A stretch of DNA of 64,000 bases. Origin: Delphinapterus leucas. Taxonomy: Eukaryota; Chordata; Mammalia; Artiodactyla; Monodontidae. The notes under the pieces were generated by a model, which had not been told where the DNA came from, made no database searches, and saw only the letters and a list, made by a program, of their open reading frames with translations. The position numbers and the translations under genes are program-made. Positions 46,115 to 57,200 of this stretch are shown piece after piece; position 1 is the stretch's first letter, and each line of letters opens with the position of its first letter. Location of the stretch: NCBI RefSeq assembly GCF_002288925.2, contig NW_022098072.1:25001296-25065295 (forward strand). Direction: 5' to 3'.

Positions 46115-46258
46115 AACAATGAGGGGAAACCTACATTATCCTCATTTTACAGCTGAGAAAACTGAGCCTCAGGAAGGGCACATGAATAACTTGCCCACAG
46201 TCCCAGGGCTAGGAGAGGCCAACTTGAACCCATACTGCTTGACTCCACAGCTGACTTT
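46115..46258 (-). mobile_element. MIR SINE, reverse orientation, hit by a CHR insertion at its end
   Basis: CCTCATTTTACAGCTGAGAAAAC, AACTTGCCCACAGTCCCAGGG and GAACCCATACTGCTTGACTCC follow inverted MIR order. The CHR element at 46273 inserted at its right end. Confidence 0.82.
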
Positions 46259-46272
46259 ACCCCTGTACTCTT

Positions 46273-46444
46273 TTTTTTTTTTGCGGTACGCGGGCCTCTC
46301 ACTGTTGTGGCCTCTCCCGTTGCGGAGCACAGGCTCCAGACGCGCGGGCTCCGCGGCATGTGGGATCTTCCCAGACCGGGGCACGAACCCGTGTCCCCTG
46401 CATCGGCAGGCGGACTCTCAACCACTGTGCCACCAGGGAAGCCC
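46273..46444 (-). mobile_element. CHR SINE with an internal deletion
   Basis: Reverse copy with perfect 14-bp flanking repeats ACCCCTGTACTCTT (46259-46272 and 46445-46458). About 35 bases are missing from the middle: GCGCGGGCT runs straight into CCGCGGCATG, without the GCGGCCATGGCTCACGGGCC part. The perfect duplication means the deleted form either inserted as such or lost the segment soon after. Confidence 0.95.
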
Positions 46445-46458
46445 ACCCCTGTACTCTT

Positions 46459-47390
46459 GATGATGCTATTCTGACACTGGACCATATTAAAATCGAAATA
46501 ATCCTCAGTAACTTCTTACCGTTATACTGCTTTATGCGGAAATTAACAATACTTCTATTTAATAACCCGTCACTGATTACTGTTATAATGCCAGCTGAAA
46601 TATTATATTTGAAGAGGAAAGGAAATGTGTACTTCTAGCCCTTAGCTTCCTATGGATCGCTTGTACCTGATAGAATCTAAAGCATCACCCCATTAGCTTG
46701 TACTTAACAGCACATCCTTTGGGTCTGCACAACCCCTAAGCTATCTCACCAGCCACCCTCTGCGCTTCCATTTGCTAGTGTCCACCTGCTCCCTCTCATT
46801 AATATGCAAACATGCAGTGGTTTCAGCTCATTCCCAAAACCTTGTCTTGACATGAAGTCATCTTTTCTCTCAGTGTGCTTCTTTGAGTGCCCATTATCTG
46901 AACTATGAGATGTCCCGTAGCAACCTAGATATCTCTGAGAAATAGAAATGTTTCATAGCCCTGACAACGGAAGCAAACGGAGTAATTCTCAGGTAAAATG
47001 ACAGTGCAAGCATGAATCCCCGCAATCTGCTATTTCAACCCTCATCTCACCACAAGGCCTTGCTCTGGCAGAGTCCATCACAGCCATGAATACTTAAGGG
47101 CGTGACTCTGTTGGACTCGGAGGTAGCAAACATTCGGCTCACGTATTTCATGCTGCCCTAGTTGTTTTCTTATATTTAGCTCCGGTCGTCTTTGTTAGAG
47201 GGGACCTCAACCAGTCCAACAGTCATTTTTTCTTGCTGCGTAAGCGTGACGAAGTTAACGTGTTGCCCCATTGTGATCTTCTAGCTTTCCTAACAAAAAA
47301 GTTCACTTTGCAGCTACCAGGATGTGACAGAAAGGCAGTCTGAGCTTCCTGCTTCTTCATGGTTTGGGTATGGGACTTTTGCTGTCAGAA
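46459..47390. other. Gene-free stretch
   Basis: No repeat family or exon recognised. Confidence 0.45.
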
Positions 47391-47401
47391 GTTCGGGGTG
47401 G

Positions 47402-47614
47402 GGCTTCCCTGGTGGCGCAGTGGTTGAGAGTCCGCCTGCCGATGCAGGGGACACGGGTTCGTGCCCCGGTCCGGGAAGATCCCACACACCGCGGAGCGGC
47501 TGGGCCCGTGAGCCATGGCCGCTGAGCCTGCGCGTCCGGAGCCTGTGCTCCGCAACGGGAGAGGCCACAGCAGTGAGAGGCCCGCGTATAGCAAAAAAAA
47601 AAAAAAAAAAAAAA
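47402..47614 (+). mobile_element. CHR SINE, the least decayed copy
   Basis: Full-length with nearly every CpG of the family intact (GGCGCAGTGG, CCGGTCCGGGAAG, CCGCGGAGCGGC, GCGCGTCCGGAGCC) and an A tail of about 23. Flanking TTCGGGGTGG is repeated at 47392-47401 and 47616-47625. A and B boxes look functional in sequence (TGGCGCAGTGG; GGTTCGTGCCC). Confidence 0.97.
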
Positions 47615-47625
47615 TTTCGGGGTGG

Positions 47626-49864
47626 AGGGTGGGTGTTGGGGATACAGTTCTGAGTCCAGTGTGCATTGTTTGTGGTGTGTAGATAGCAGGCACGTAGGCA
47701 AGCTTTGAGCAAGAGGGTGTGTGATTTTTAAGTTTTGAGAGAAATATTCCTATTGACCCTTTTGAGGACTGTGAGAATCTCTGGCGTTGAGTGAGCTCTG
47801 TCAGTCTTTGACTGAGGGTCCATTCCCCTTGTATAATTATGAGAAAGAATATTAAAGTGTCTAATTCTTCAGTTTCAAAGCATAGTACACACACAATTTG
47901 CAATCCATTACTGAAAAGTGATAGCATAGAATTGGGGCAATTGTCCACACAAGAGAAGCAGAAAATCCATCATCACAATTTTCTACATTTATCAAAAGAC
48001 AATGTGATGTTGGCCTGATTTTATGGGTGAGTTTCCTCTAGCTCTATATTCACTTTGTATCAGACCAGGAGAAAATTCCATTCCAACCCTATAACCACTA
48101 CCCTAATGCCATCCCTTTAATACATCCCTTTAGCTTCATATCTTCAACATTTTTTACCTTGAGTCTTATAAAGTCTTACTTTTGAAAGCCACACTAGATA
48201 AACCACAAAGCTGTCAATGTGGAGAGGCAGCCCACACATGTGCCTAACAGTGAGGGGATCCAAAAAGAAGAGTTTTTAAAATCAAGATTCGAGTCAAGTT
48301 ATTTACTTCCTCCTGGTAAATTGCACTCGTTATGAAACAGAGACATCAAGGTCCTGTCCTGAGAAGTAACAAGATCGCATTGGTTAAGTGCTCTAAACCC
48401 TCTGGAGATGAGTCCATCATTTTCCCTCCTGGGTGCATGATTAAAACAAAAAAAATCCAGTTTCCTTTAATGCACAGTACGTAGAGTCAGCAACAGCCAG
48501 CAGCCTTTATTAATCTTCTTTCTTTCATCTCTTTAGTAACTAATTTTATTGAAGAGAAAGTGTTGTGAGCCAAGGCTAAAAGTGACGTAAAGGCAGATAA
48601 CTAAGAGGCAAATAAGAAACTGATTCCTTTAATTTTTACCCAGCACATTAACCTTATAGCCAAATTTCACCAAATTCATCTGTTAGTCTATATGACAGAG
48701 CAGAATGAGCAAGAAATTGAGGATAAGACCAAATTAGGTTCAAGCTCTGGTTCTACTGGACAGATATCTCTCTTTAGACTTCAATTTCTACATCTAAAAA
48801 AGGCAATGACAAGCTTTCTTCTAATAATTACAATGTAAGTAATTCAGACCCACACTCCTATTAAGCACAAGCAAAACAGCTGAACAAAATATTTATAATA
48901 ATAATCCAAGAGATAACAAGATAGTGAGGAATTACTGGACCAAAATCTGAAAGACAAGATTCCAGAGAGGTAAGGCCCAAACACAAAGCTACTTTTGCTC
49001 TGAAGTCATCTGCTGATCTAGAAAAAAAAAATAGCAGCAGAACTGAGCTGAGCTTTCAGCAGCCTTAGAGACTAGAGTGAGAAGGTAGAGCCCAGAGTCT
49101 ACCGAAGCTGGGGACTTTGATAAACCACTCCCAGTCTAACCTGGAACCCCATACCCTCAGGGTGAGGGGACCCGGAAGTCACCTAGCCCACAGACCTGCA
49201 GTGCTCTGGTTATCCCAGAGAAGCTCAGGCCTTGGACGGGGACTGAGAGTTTCTCTAAGGCTCCTGGGAGCATTGCGTGTCTGGGTCAATGATGGCTCAA
49301 CACATGCTCATTCATAATGCAAATTTTTGTATTTAACGCATCTTTCATATGTGTGTTATCGTTCACCTAATACAGGTTTGTTAATACAATGATTATACCC
49401 GTCTTTCAGGTTTATGATTAGAATTTGATGAGACTACTGATATCAATGATTCAGCATAATGCTGAGGTAGTCTTATATACTAGCCTACTGTCCTTTCCTG
49501 TACCTTCATTCCTTCCTCTCGATTTCACATCTTTTCTTTTTCTCTTTGCCCCCTTCTCCCTTCAACACTCAGGTTCCACCTCCTCTCTCAGTCCCATATC
49601 ACCTAATTGCCTTCCCATTACTGCTTCACCATATTATGAATTATTCTCAAGTTTAGCCAAGTCACATGGGAAACAGTGCAAAGAAGGGGGTAAGTGAGGC
49701 CATACAACATCAAGGCTACTTGAGGACATGTGTTCCAAAATTTTTCCTCAAATGGTACATCAGAAGAGTTTGTTATTTTATGATACGTGTGAATCCATCT
49801 ACTTTAATACCTCCATTGCTAGGTGTTGAGCAGATGACATGTGTCCAACATTAGCCAGATGCTG
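47626..49864. other. Gene-free stretch with one MIR trace
   Basis: Over 2 kb of mostly unique AT-rich DNA. Forward MIR-like text (CTCTGGTTCTACTGGACAG, CTTCAATTTCTACATC) lies at 48725-48840. A CT-rich part at 49480-49640 gives a spurious frame. Confidence 0.45.
48725..48840 (+). mobile_element. MIR SINE fragment
   Basis: AGGTTCAAGCTCTGGTTC then CTTTAGACTTCAATTTCTACATC and AAAGGCAATGACAAGC: forward MIR core, diverged. Confidence 0.5.
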
Positions 49865-50960
49865 GAGAGAGTAGAAAAGAAGTCTAAGAATGATTCCTGC
49901 CCCTCAAGAGGTGCACTTGAGCTGTAGCTGAAGAAAATGCAGGACAACATGTCAGGCAATTAGAGAAACAGTGAGAATTCAGACAAGACTGTGAGGAAAG
50001 TAGGACTTTAACTGGGAATTAAGGGTGAAGGGCACTGGAAGTGCCAAGGAAGGAACAGAGATGATGCAGCCCAGGAGAGTGAGGAATCTAACACAGAGGA
50101 CAGAAGTGAGGGAGCGCTGGCTGGAAGGTAAGAGTAAGTACATGAACTGAGTGCCCACCGTGTGTTGCGTACTATTCTACACACCTTACAAATGTCACCC
50201 CGTTTTAGATGCCTCTAAAAGCCCTATCAAGGGGGCATTACCATCACTTTTCAGATAATAAATTGAGGCTTAAATGGCCATACCACAGAGCCTGTAATTA
50301 AGTGGTGATGCTGGAATTTGAAGCTAGGTCAGGAGGACACCAAAACCTCTGCTTAACTACTACCCCAAAATACATTTCATTAGTGTCGTTTTACGGAAGG
50401 CCTGGCAAGAAGGCAACTATGGATTAAAGGCAATAGGCAAATGGGAGCCAACCATTACGGGTTGTTGAGGAAGGAAGTAAAATGCTAAGAGCAATTTTTA
50501 GAGCAATTTCTCCGATCTTAACATGCGAGAACAAACAGAATTTGGTTATGACCAAATAGAAGGCTGTGGGCCATATCCAGGGTTTGATGTGTTCTGGTCT
50601 TAGAACAAGTGGGTGGCTGTGAGAACAGAGACCTATGGGTGAATCTAAAAACCAGTTTCGAGGAAGAAAAGGAGGATGTGTTGACATTGGCTAGACAGAT
50701 GAAGGAGAAAGAAAAGTAAAAAAAAAAAAAAAAATCTGAGAGAAATGGCAAAAAAAAATTGTAACATTGACAAACAGACAATAGACAGGGGAAGCAATCT
50801 CCATAAGGAAAAAAGGGATTCGGTTTTAATGTGTTCAGTGTAGGGCAATGGCAGGACATCCGAGGGTGAGTTTAGCATAAGTATTGAGGAACCCTATGGG
50901 ATAAGAGACCACAGGGAGATGCCTGTGCAACAGTAGAGTGTATGAAGCACCAGGGTGTCA
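49865..50960 (-). mobile_element. LINE L2, reverse orientation, with degraded RT region
   Basis: AAGAATGATTCCTGCCCCTCAAG, AACAGTGAGAATTC, TAAGGGTGAAGGGCACTGG and CAAGGAAGGAACAGAGATGATG follow the inverted L2 3' part; after an inverted MIR (50150-50350), GGTTGTTGAGGAAGGAAG and GGGCAATGGCAGGACATCCGAGG resume the same order. An A run of about 18 at 50717-50734 interrupts it. Reverse frames at 50424-50878 are broken L2 coding sequence. Confidence 0.5.
50150..50350 (-). mobile_element. MIR SINE, reverse orientation
   Basis: GAGTGCCCACCGTGTGTTGCG, CACCCCGTTTTAGATGCC, CAGATAATAAATTGAGGC and GGTGATGCTGGAATTTGAAGC follow inverted MIR order. Confidence 0.75.
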
Positions 50961-51439
50961 GTAAGATAACTGTTATTATTGTGTAAAGACTCAGAAGCTC
51001 CTTATAGGAAAGATGCAGCAAAAGTACAAAATGGTCAATAACGAGAGAGTTCCCCTAGTTGCCATTTGTGTAAATTTCTCTTCATTCCATGCTTTCCTCT
51101 CAGTACACACTAACTGCTAGGCATGCATGTCGAAATACTGGCTCTACTTCTTAATTCTGGCCCGTGTGTGTTTGTTTAGATGTGTCTATGCCTTTAATCC
51201 TGCCCTACGGTTGTGCTGTGTCAAATAATACAGACAGTAATGACCGGAATCTGTCCACTTGGGCCTATACAGCACTGGTCGCTGTGATATTTCTCTATAC
51301 CATGTTATTTCATGAAATAAAACTCAGTTACATTGAAGATTAAATTCTTTAAGTCAGCCTTTCTAATAAGTCTGACCTCACAACTCTTGCATGACCTTTG
51401 TTACATTACTTTTGGTAAAGGCTAAACTACTAGGTAAAA

Positions 51440-51640
51440 AAAAGAAAAAAACCCTCAAAATATAGGGGCTCGACTGCATGGAATTTTATTTTCACTCATG
51501 TCATAGTTCAAAAGGAGCAGTTAAGGTCTGCTGGCGTGGCTCTGACTTCCTCAACTCATGGCTTTCATCTTAGAGACTAAGGTGGCTCTAAGATGGGAGG
51601 GGAAAAGAGAGAATGGAGGGCAGTGGGCTTCCTTTTTTTT
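51440..51640 (+). mobile_element. Ancient unassigned interspersed repeat, copy 4
   Basis: AATTTTATTTTCACTCATGTC, CATAGTTCAAAAGGAGCAG and GTCTGCTGGCGTGGCTCTG match an internal segment of the family at 18800 and 56850 by order and wording. Confidence 0.4.
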
Positions 51641-51946
51641 TTTTTAAAGAATTGACATAGAATGTGCACAGATCAGTTCTGCTCAAAGCCTTATTTCTCT
51701 GGACTTATTCATATGACTTAGGGCTGGTTCGAGCGAGGCTGGAAAATATGGTTTCTATTTGGTGGCCTTGTACTAGGCTTTTAAAATGGGAGGAGACCAG
51801 GGAGCTCAGAAGACTAGTCCTAAAAAGAATGGATTTGTGGGAACCATCAGCAGACTCTACCACATCTGGGTTCAGATCCCCACCCCCGCCATGCTGCTCT
51901 TTTCACTTCATAAGGCCTTCCTCTCCAAGGGTCAAATTAATTTTTT

Positions 51947-52142
51947 TTTTTTGTTTTGCAGTACGCGGGCCTCTCGCTGCTGTGGCCTCTCCCGTTGCGG
52001 ACCACGGACGCACAGGCTCAGCGGCCATGGCTCATGGGCGCAGCCGCTCCGCAGCATGTGGGATCTTCCCGGACCAGGGCACAAACCCGTGTCCCCTGCA
52101 TCGGCAGGCGGACTCACAACCACTGCGCCACCAGGGAAGCCC
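51947..52142 (-). mobile_element. CHR SINE with a small internal deletion
   Basis: Reverse copy flanked by perfect 13-bp repeats CAAATTAATTTTT (51934-51946 and 52143-52155). Relative to sister copies the segment around GGAGCACAGGCTCC is shortened to GGACCACGGACGC, a loss of about 12 bases. The long frame across 51664-52242 is a read-through of this element. Confidence 0.95.
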
Positions 52143-52155
52143 CAAATTAATTTTT

Positions 52156-52987
52156 AAAGCAGCAAGTCCATGTTGTAGTGTTACTTGCAAATGTAACATA
52201 TTGCTATTTAAAAGAGAAGAGGGAAAGCTCCTTTGGCTGTAATTAGAAAGTGAGGGGCCGGAAGGAGCCTCTGGGTCTCCTCTGATCCCCACCCCACTCA
52301 ATTCGTGGGAGACCTTTCATTCTAAGAAATAAAATGTGGAAACTGCTCTCACAGTGTTTATCATCAAAAATAATATGCTATGATTCCTCAGCAGTTAAGC
52401 ACAGCCAGTGAAAATCACTCTCAGCCAGTGAAAATCACACTCTCCCATTTAAATAATGAAAAGTCCTCTTCAAATCCTGATTTATATCCATCTTGTCAGC
52501 TGAGTGAACACCCATGGAAGTGAACGTGGAGCCATTTCCCAGTGCGTCCTGAGAGCACTTCTGACCTTGCAGAACACACTGCCAAGCATGAATTAATAAT
52601 CATGTTGATGCAAAGAGTAAAAGGGGAGGATATTTCTGATTCTTCCCCACAAATCTAATCTTGACAAATGAAGCAATGTTATGTCTCATTAGCTAATAAA
52701 CTGTCTAGATTGGAGTTGCATGTAAGGGTAGAAACGAGCTCAAATTATGCCTAATACTCCTGGAAACAACTTTTCCATTTCATTTCAAGAGTACAAGAGA
52801 GAAAAAAATCAAACCAGTCCCAAAAGAAAAATCAACAGAACTAAAAAAGAAAAAAACTAAAGTTTTCACTGGGTCCATCCATTTTGAGAAAACTTCTTTG
52901 CTTTTATATTTTTCTTTCTTTCTTTCTTTTTTTTTGGTTCTGTTGACTTTTCTATTGGAACTTGATTTTCTCTCCCTTCTACTTCAG
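52156..52987. other. Gene-free stretch, apparently unique
   Basis: 52380-52790 has no recognisable repeat, a short direct repeat of CAGCCAGTGAAAATCAC (about 52403 and 52424), and AT-rich words such as CATGAATTAATAATCATG typical of homeodomain sites. Non-coding in all frames. Confidence 0.45.
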
Positions 52988-53215
52988 CAACATGGATGGA
53001 CCTAGAGATTATCATACTAAGTGAAGTAAGCCAGATAGAGAAAGACAAATATCATATGGTATTGCTTATAAGTGGAATTTAAAAACTGATGATACAAATG
53101 AACTTATTAACAAAACAGACATACTCACAGACACAGAAAACAAACTTATGGTTACCAAAGGGGAAAGGGGAGTCAGGGAGGGATAAATTAGGGGGAAAAA
53201 AAAAAACTTAAATTA
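52988..53215 (+). mobile_element. LINE-1 internal 3' fragment
   Basis: AACATGGATGGACCTAGAG, TCATACTAAGTGAAGTAAGCC, GATACAAATGAACTTATTAAC and TGGTTACCAAAGGGGAAAGG match the ORF2 end and early 3' UTR. The usual terminus is missing and two A runs follow, so it is truncated at both ends. Confidence 0.88.
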
Positions 53216-53422
53216 GGAGAAAAAAAAAGAAAACTAAGACGTTTTCATTCTAGCCACTAATTCCATGGGCTCTATTACTGAAATAAGAAAACATGGCAAA
53301 CACTTCGACCACATAGGGCTGTGTTTGGCTATTTAAAGTCCTCTGAGCCAAAACCAGGCCATGAGCTTCATTAGGCTTTCTGATTTTTAATTTTTGTGCT
53401 ATTATCACTTGGAGCTTTTATA

Positions 53423-53440
<18 letters not shown>

Positions 53441-53465
<25 letters not shown>

Positions 53466-53655
53466 GGTACGCGGGCCTCTCACTGTTGTGGCCTCTCCCG
53501 TTGCGGAGCACAGGCTCCGGATGCGCAGGCTCAGCGGCCATGGCTCACGGGCCCAGCCGCTCCGCGGCACGCGGGATCCTCCCAGACCGGGGCACGAACC
53601 CGTGTCCCCTGCGTCGGCAGGCGGACTCTCAACCACTGCGCCACCAGGGAAGCCC
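53441..53655 (-). mobile_element. CHR SINE, young copy next to a (TA)n run
   Basis: Reverse copy with about 25 T then GGTACGCGGGCCTC and a complete CpG-rich body. The flanks TGGAGCTTTTATAT (about 53410) and TGGAGCTTATATTT (53656) are an imperfect target duplication, and the TA run at 53419-53440 grew inside the left copy or the tail. Confidence 0.95.
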
Positions 53656-53659
53656 TGGA

Positions 53660-54869
53660 GCTTATATTTTATTTTAGATATGTTAGGGAATGGAATAAAT
53701 CATTTGATTATAGATAGTTTTCAAAATATTAAACCGCTATTTTTTTAGAATAGTGCCATAGTTTCTCACCTATTCACCCATTTTCCAATAAAAATTCCCA
53801 GTGAGAGAATCCCTTTCTTGAAATGTAAATGTTTAAGTACAAATCATTTGTGTTTCAGATTTCTGAGTGTGGGAGTATTCAGCTACTCATTAATATTCCT
53901 ACCATGAGTTCAAAATGGGTCATACTGATGCTTGTTAAGCGAAGTTCTTTACAGAAAAATCTCATTGTCTGAATTAACAAAATATACACACTTTCTCACC
54001 ATGTGACTTTGTCATGTACCAAGGGCATTCGCTTCTAGGTTATTAGTAGTATTTATAGAATTCAAATAGAAAACTCAAACTATTGATGCACTTTATATTT
54101 GCAAGAGTAAAATTTCTCCATACTTTACAAGAGGGCTCCTATTTATAAAGAAATAACTCTCAAGCTATACTAACATTTTTAGTGTCTCCTAGTGATTACT
54201 TTGCTATTGAAGATTACAGGAGACTATTTAAGAGCCATATTGTAATGAAACACATGTTCCAGTGCGTTTTAAGTTTTAAGTTTTGTTTCAGTTTCAATTA
54301 TTTTAATTTGCATAGGACCTCATGCCAAAACTTATCCAAGAAAATATTAGGGTTTCAGATACTGCTTTACAGGATTTCTATCAAACAATATTTAGATGAA
54401 CAAAATACTGTTTTTCAAGTTCTAGTCCCTGGAGAGTCATGAATAACCGCTTGTATTCAGGAGAGAGAATCAATGGAAACAATCCCGCCTACAAGAATGC
54501 AACGTGTTATTTTTCCAACAATTCATATTCTAGGTGCCTGATCAAACCAGCAATTAAACTATCTAAGCACTACAGAGATAAAATCAGATTAAAATCAAAT
54601 CATGGCACCTGGTCAAATACTTCTCCAAATGAAAACAAAAAGAGAGCCGATAATCCCTTTTTAAAGATGCCAGATGCTTCCACTCATAAGATAAACCATA
54701 TTCAACAAGTCCTAGCCCATAGAGGCAGGGCTTGTTCTAGTGCATCCTATGGGCTCACAGTAAACTTCCCTTAGCCTGTGTCTTTCTTGCTTTCTTCAGC
54801 CTTCAAGGGTGTGTATGACTATGTGCATGTACACACGTAGTAAAGGTCTGTTTTGAAGTTGATCCCTCC
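53660..54869. other. Gene-free stretch
   Basis: AT-rich, no repeat recognised. Adjacent forward frames at 54182-54442 and 54439-54774 resemble no known family and lack splice context. Confidence 0.45.
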
Positions 54870-55022
54870 GTGATATCACAGCCTGTCCTCACAGTAGAAT
54901 ACTCTAAACTTGGAAAGGTCAGGGCAATGTCTTTCTTGTTCACCTCAAATTCTCAGTGATTGGCTCAAAGCAGATACTCAATAAATACTTTTGAATGAAT
55001 TAGTGAAAGAATAACCAGCGCC
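54870..55022 (+). mobile_element. L2 3' end
   Basis: GGTCAGGGCAATGTCTTTC, CAGATACTCAATAAATAC and GAATGAATTAGTGAAAGAATAA: forward L2 terminus, immediately followed by a second L2 starting more 5'. Confidence 0.7.
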
Positions 55023-55029
55023 AAGATTT

Positions 55030-56620
55030 TCACCCTCACGCTGTATAAAAACTACTTTTATCAGTGTCACCAATCACCCCACATTGCTAAACCCAGCTGT
55101 CCATTCTCGGTCCTCATCTTTTCGATTCATCAGCCGATTTGACGAGGTCTGAGGTCTTCATCCTTCACCACTACTCACTCTTTTTCAATCTCTGTTTCTG
55201 CTTTCTCTTCTTCTCCTTGAGCTCTGAATGTCAGAGAGCCTCAGAATCCAAGTGGTGGTCTTCTTTACTCTTCATCTCACGGCTTTAGATAACACCACCA
55301 ACTTTCAAATTTATGTCTGCAGTTTAGAGCATCTTCCTGAATTCCAGACTATCCAGTCTCTTACTGACAGCTCCACTGGGACAGCACCTCAAACTTCACA
55401 TACCCAAACTCGAACTCCTATTCCCACCACTTCTGCTCCAAACTTGCTCCATTTACGTTCCTCTCCTTTTCAGTTGATGGTCTTTCCCTCCTCTAGGTGC
55501 TCAGTTACCCACTCTTCCTACTGCCACCACAGCTGGAGGTGCCACCAGGAAAAATGGCGCTCCCCTTCCTCCTAGGTTCATTTTGCCACCATGCTTTCCA
55601 GTGGCAGATCCTATGTGGAAACCAGGTGGCAAAGGATTCCAGGAAAATAGTTTGCAAACTTCCAGCCTCACAGTACCAAGGAATGTTTAGAAGACTGAGT
55701 GTGCAGCTGAGCATATGTGGATGTTTTCTGCCACAGCCTCCTAACTGGTCTCCCTGCTTCCACACTTACCCCCAGCCTATTCTCAACACGGTACCCACAG
55801 GCATTGTTTTAAAAATGCAGATCAGGGCTTCCCTGGTGGCACAGTGGTTGAGAGTCCGCCTGCTGATGCAGGGGACACGGGTTCGTGCCCCGGTCCGGGA
55901 AGATCCCACATGCCGCGGAGCGGCTGGGCCCGTAAGCCATGGCTGCTGAGCCTGCGCGTCCGGAGCCTGTGCTCCGCAATGGGAGAGACCAAGCAGTGAG
56001 AGGCCCGCGTACCAAAAAAAAAAAAAAAAAAAATGCAGATCAGACCACGTCACTCCTCTTCTAGAAGCAAATAGAATAATAAAATAAAATTTTAAAAATA
56101 AATTAAAATTAACTTCCCTTGCTCTCCATTTCACAGAGTAAAAAACAAAGTGCTCACAGATGGCTACCGATGGAATATGATCTAACCTCTGTGATCTTTC
56201 TGACTTTCTTCTTCTATCGTTAGCTCTGTGGCAGCTACACTGGCCTCCTTGCTGTTCCTGGAATACAGGTACACTCCATTTTTGCCCTTGGCACTGATTA
56301 TTCTGAAAGCCTGAAACAACTCCTTTACCACTAAGTCTTTGCTCAGTTGTAACTTTCGTAATGAGTTTTATTTTAAATTGCAATCCTCCCACCCCCAGCA
56401 TTTCTACTACCCCTACTGATTTCTTTGTTAGTGGTGATCGTGTTTTGAACATAATGCTTATCACCTTCTAACCCACAGAATAATTTACATGTTTAGCTTT
56501 TCATGTTTTCTTTTTGAATTATCTCTCCCTGCACACGAAGTTCAACTCCACAAAGGCAAGAATCTTTGTTCGACGACATTTCACGGGCCTAGACCAGTGA
56601 TTAAATAGTTATGAAAAAAC
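55030..56620 (+). mobile_element. LINE L2, about 1.4 kb, split by a CHR SINE
   Basis: Longest L2 piece of the window. It starts in the reverse-transcriptase region (CATTGCTAAACCCAGCTGTCC, GGTCCTCATCTTTTCG) and continues through AACTTTCAAATTTATGTCTGC (thumb region), GCCTCCTAACTGGTCTCCCTGC, CTACACTGGCCTCCTTGCTGTTCC and CAATCCTCCCACCCCCAGC. The frame is destroyed: open stretches such as 55228-55575 and 55497-55949 are remnants. The CHR element at 55826-56028 sits inside. Confidence 0.85.
55826..56028 (+). mobile_element. CHR SINE nested in L2, perfect target duplication
   Basis: Full-length copy flanked by a perfect 15-bp duplication AAAAATGCAGATCAG (55811-55825 and 56029-56043). The insertion point TTTT/AAAAA fits the L1 endonuclease preference. 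One deletion in the 3' body (GAGACCAAGCAGTGAG for GAGGCCACAACAGTGAG). The reverse 232-codon frame at 55766-56464 is this element plus L2. Confidence 0.97.
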
Positions 56621-56849
56621 ACTTTTCCTCATGATTAATGCAATGGCTATCAGGGCAGAGCTATTGAAAACCAGGCAGTTGGTTTGTGTGAATGATAAAC
56701 ATGGCAACCGTGGCTAACTCTTTATGCCTTTTCTAATAAATAGCTTTTCAGAAGGAAAAATAGAGAATCGGTATTACAGTGAAACGGTAGCATAGCTGCA
56801 AAGTGACAGAAGCCGGTATTTCGCAGAATCTCTCTCATCTGCAAGTAAA

Positions 56850-57200
56850 CAAAAACCCAGTCAAATCAACTTAAAGCCAAAAAGTTGATTTATCGACTAC
56901 CTAAGTGAAAACTCCAGGAGTAGACGTGGAAATGGCGTGGCTGGATCCCCCAGGTACACTGGCTGAGGCACCAGGGATCAGTCTCACTTCTCCACATGAC
57001 TTTTTCTTCTGTGTTGGCTTCAGGCTCAGTTAGAGTGTCCCCAGCTGCTGCCAATCTGGCCACCAGCAGCAGTAGTTCACCTCCTGCCCAAGAGGACCAC
57101 AGTGGAGAGAGTGGCTCTCTCCCAGTGGTTCCGACAAAGTGCCCTGATTGACTCTCACTGGCCTGGATGAATCCCTGTCCTCCTGGAACGAAGCACTCCA
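56850..57200 (+). mobile_element. Ancient unassigned interspersed repeat, copy 5
   Basis: CAAATCAACTTAAAGCC, GTTGATTTATCGACTACC, AACTCCAGGAGTAGACGTGG, TGTGTTGGCTTCAGGCTCAG and GACTCTCACTGGCCTGG follow the family order seen at 24815 and 18800. Confidence 0.6.

Noticed and set aside
47402..47475. tRNA gene-like A and B boxes
   Set aside because: These belong to the tRNA-Glu-derived head of the SINE. The same occurs in every CHR copy and no isolated tRNA cloverleaf was found.
47385..47948. 187-codon reverse open frame
   Set aside because: Its C-terminal half is the reverse translation of the CHR element at 47402; the rest has no similarity or promoter context.
51664..52242. 192-codon forward open frame
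   Set aside because: Spans an old repeat and the CHR element at 51947; the protein-like middle is SINE sequence.
55766..56464. 232-codon reverse open frame
   Set aside because: It runs through a reverse-read CHR SINE and its host L2. Its middle is the standard CHR translation seen at other copies of the element, so it is not a gene.
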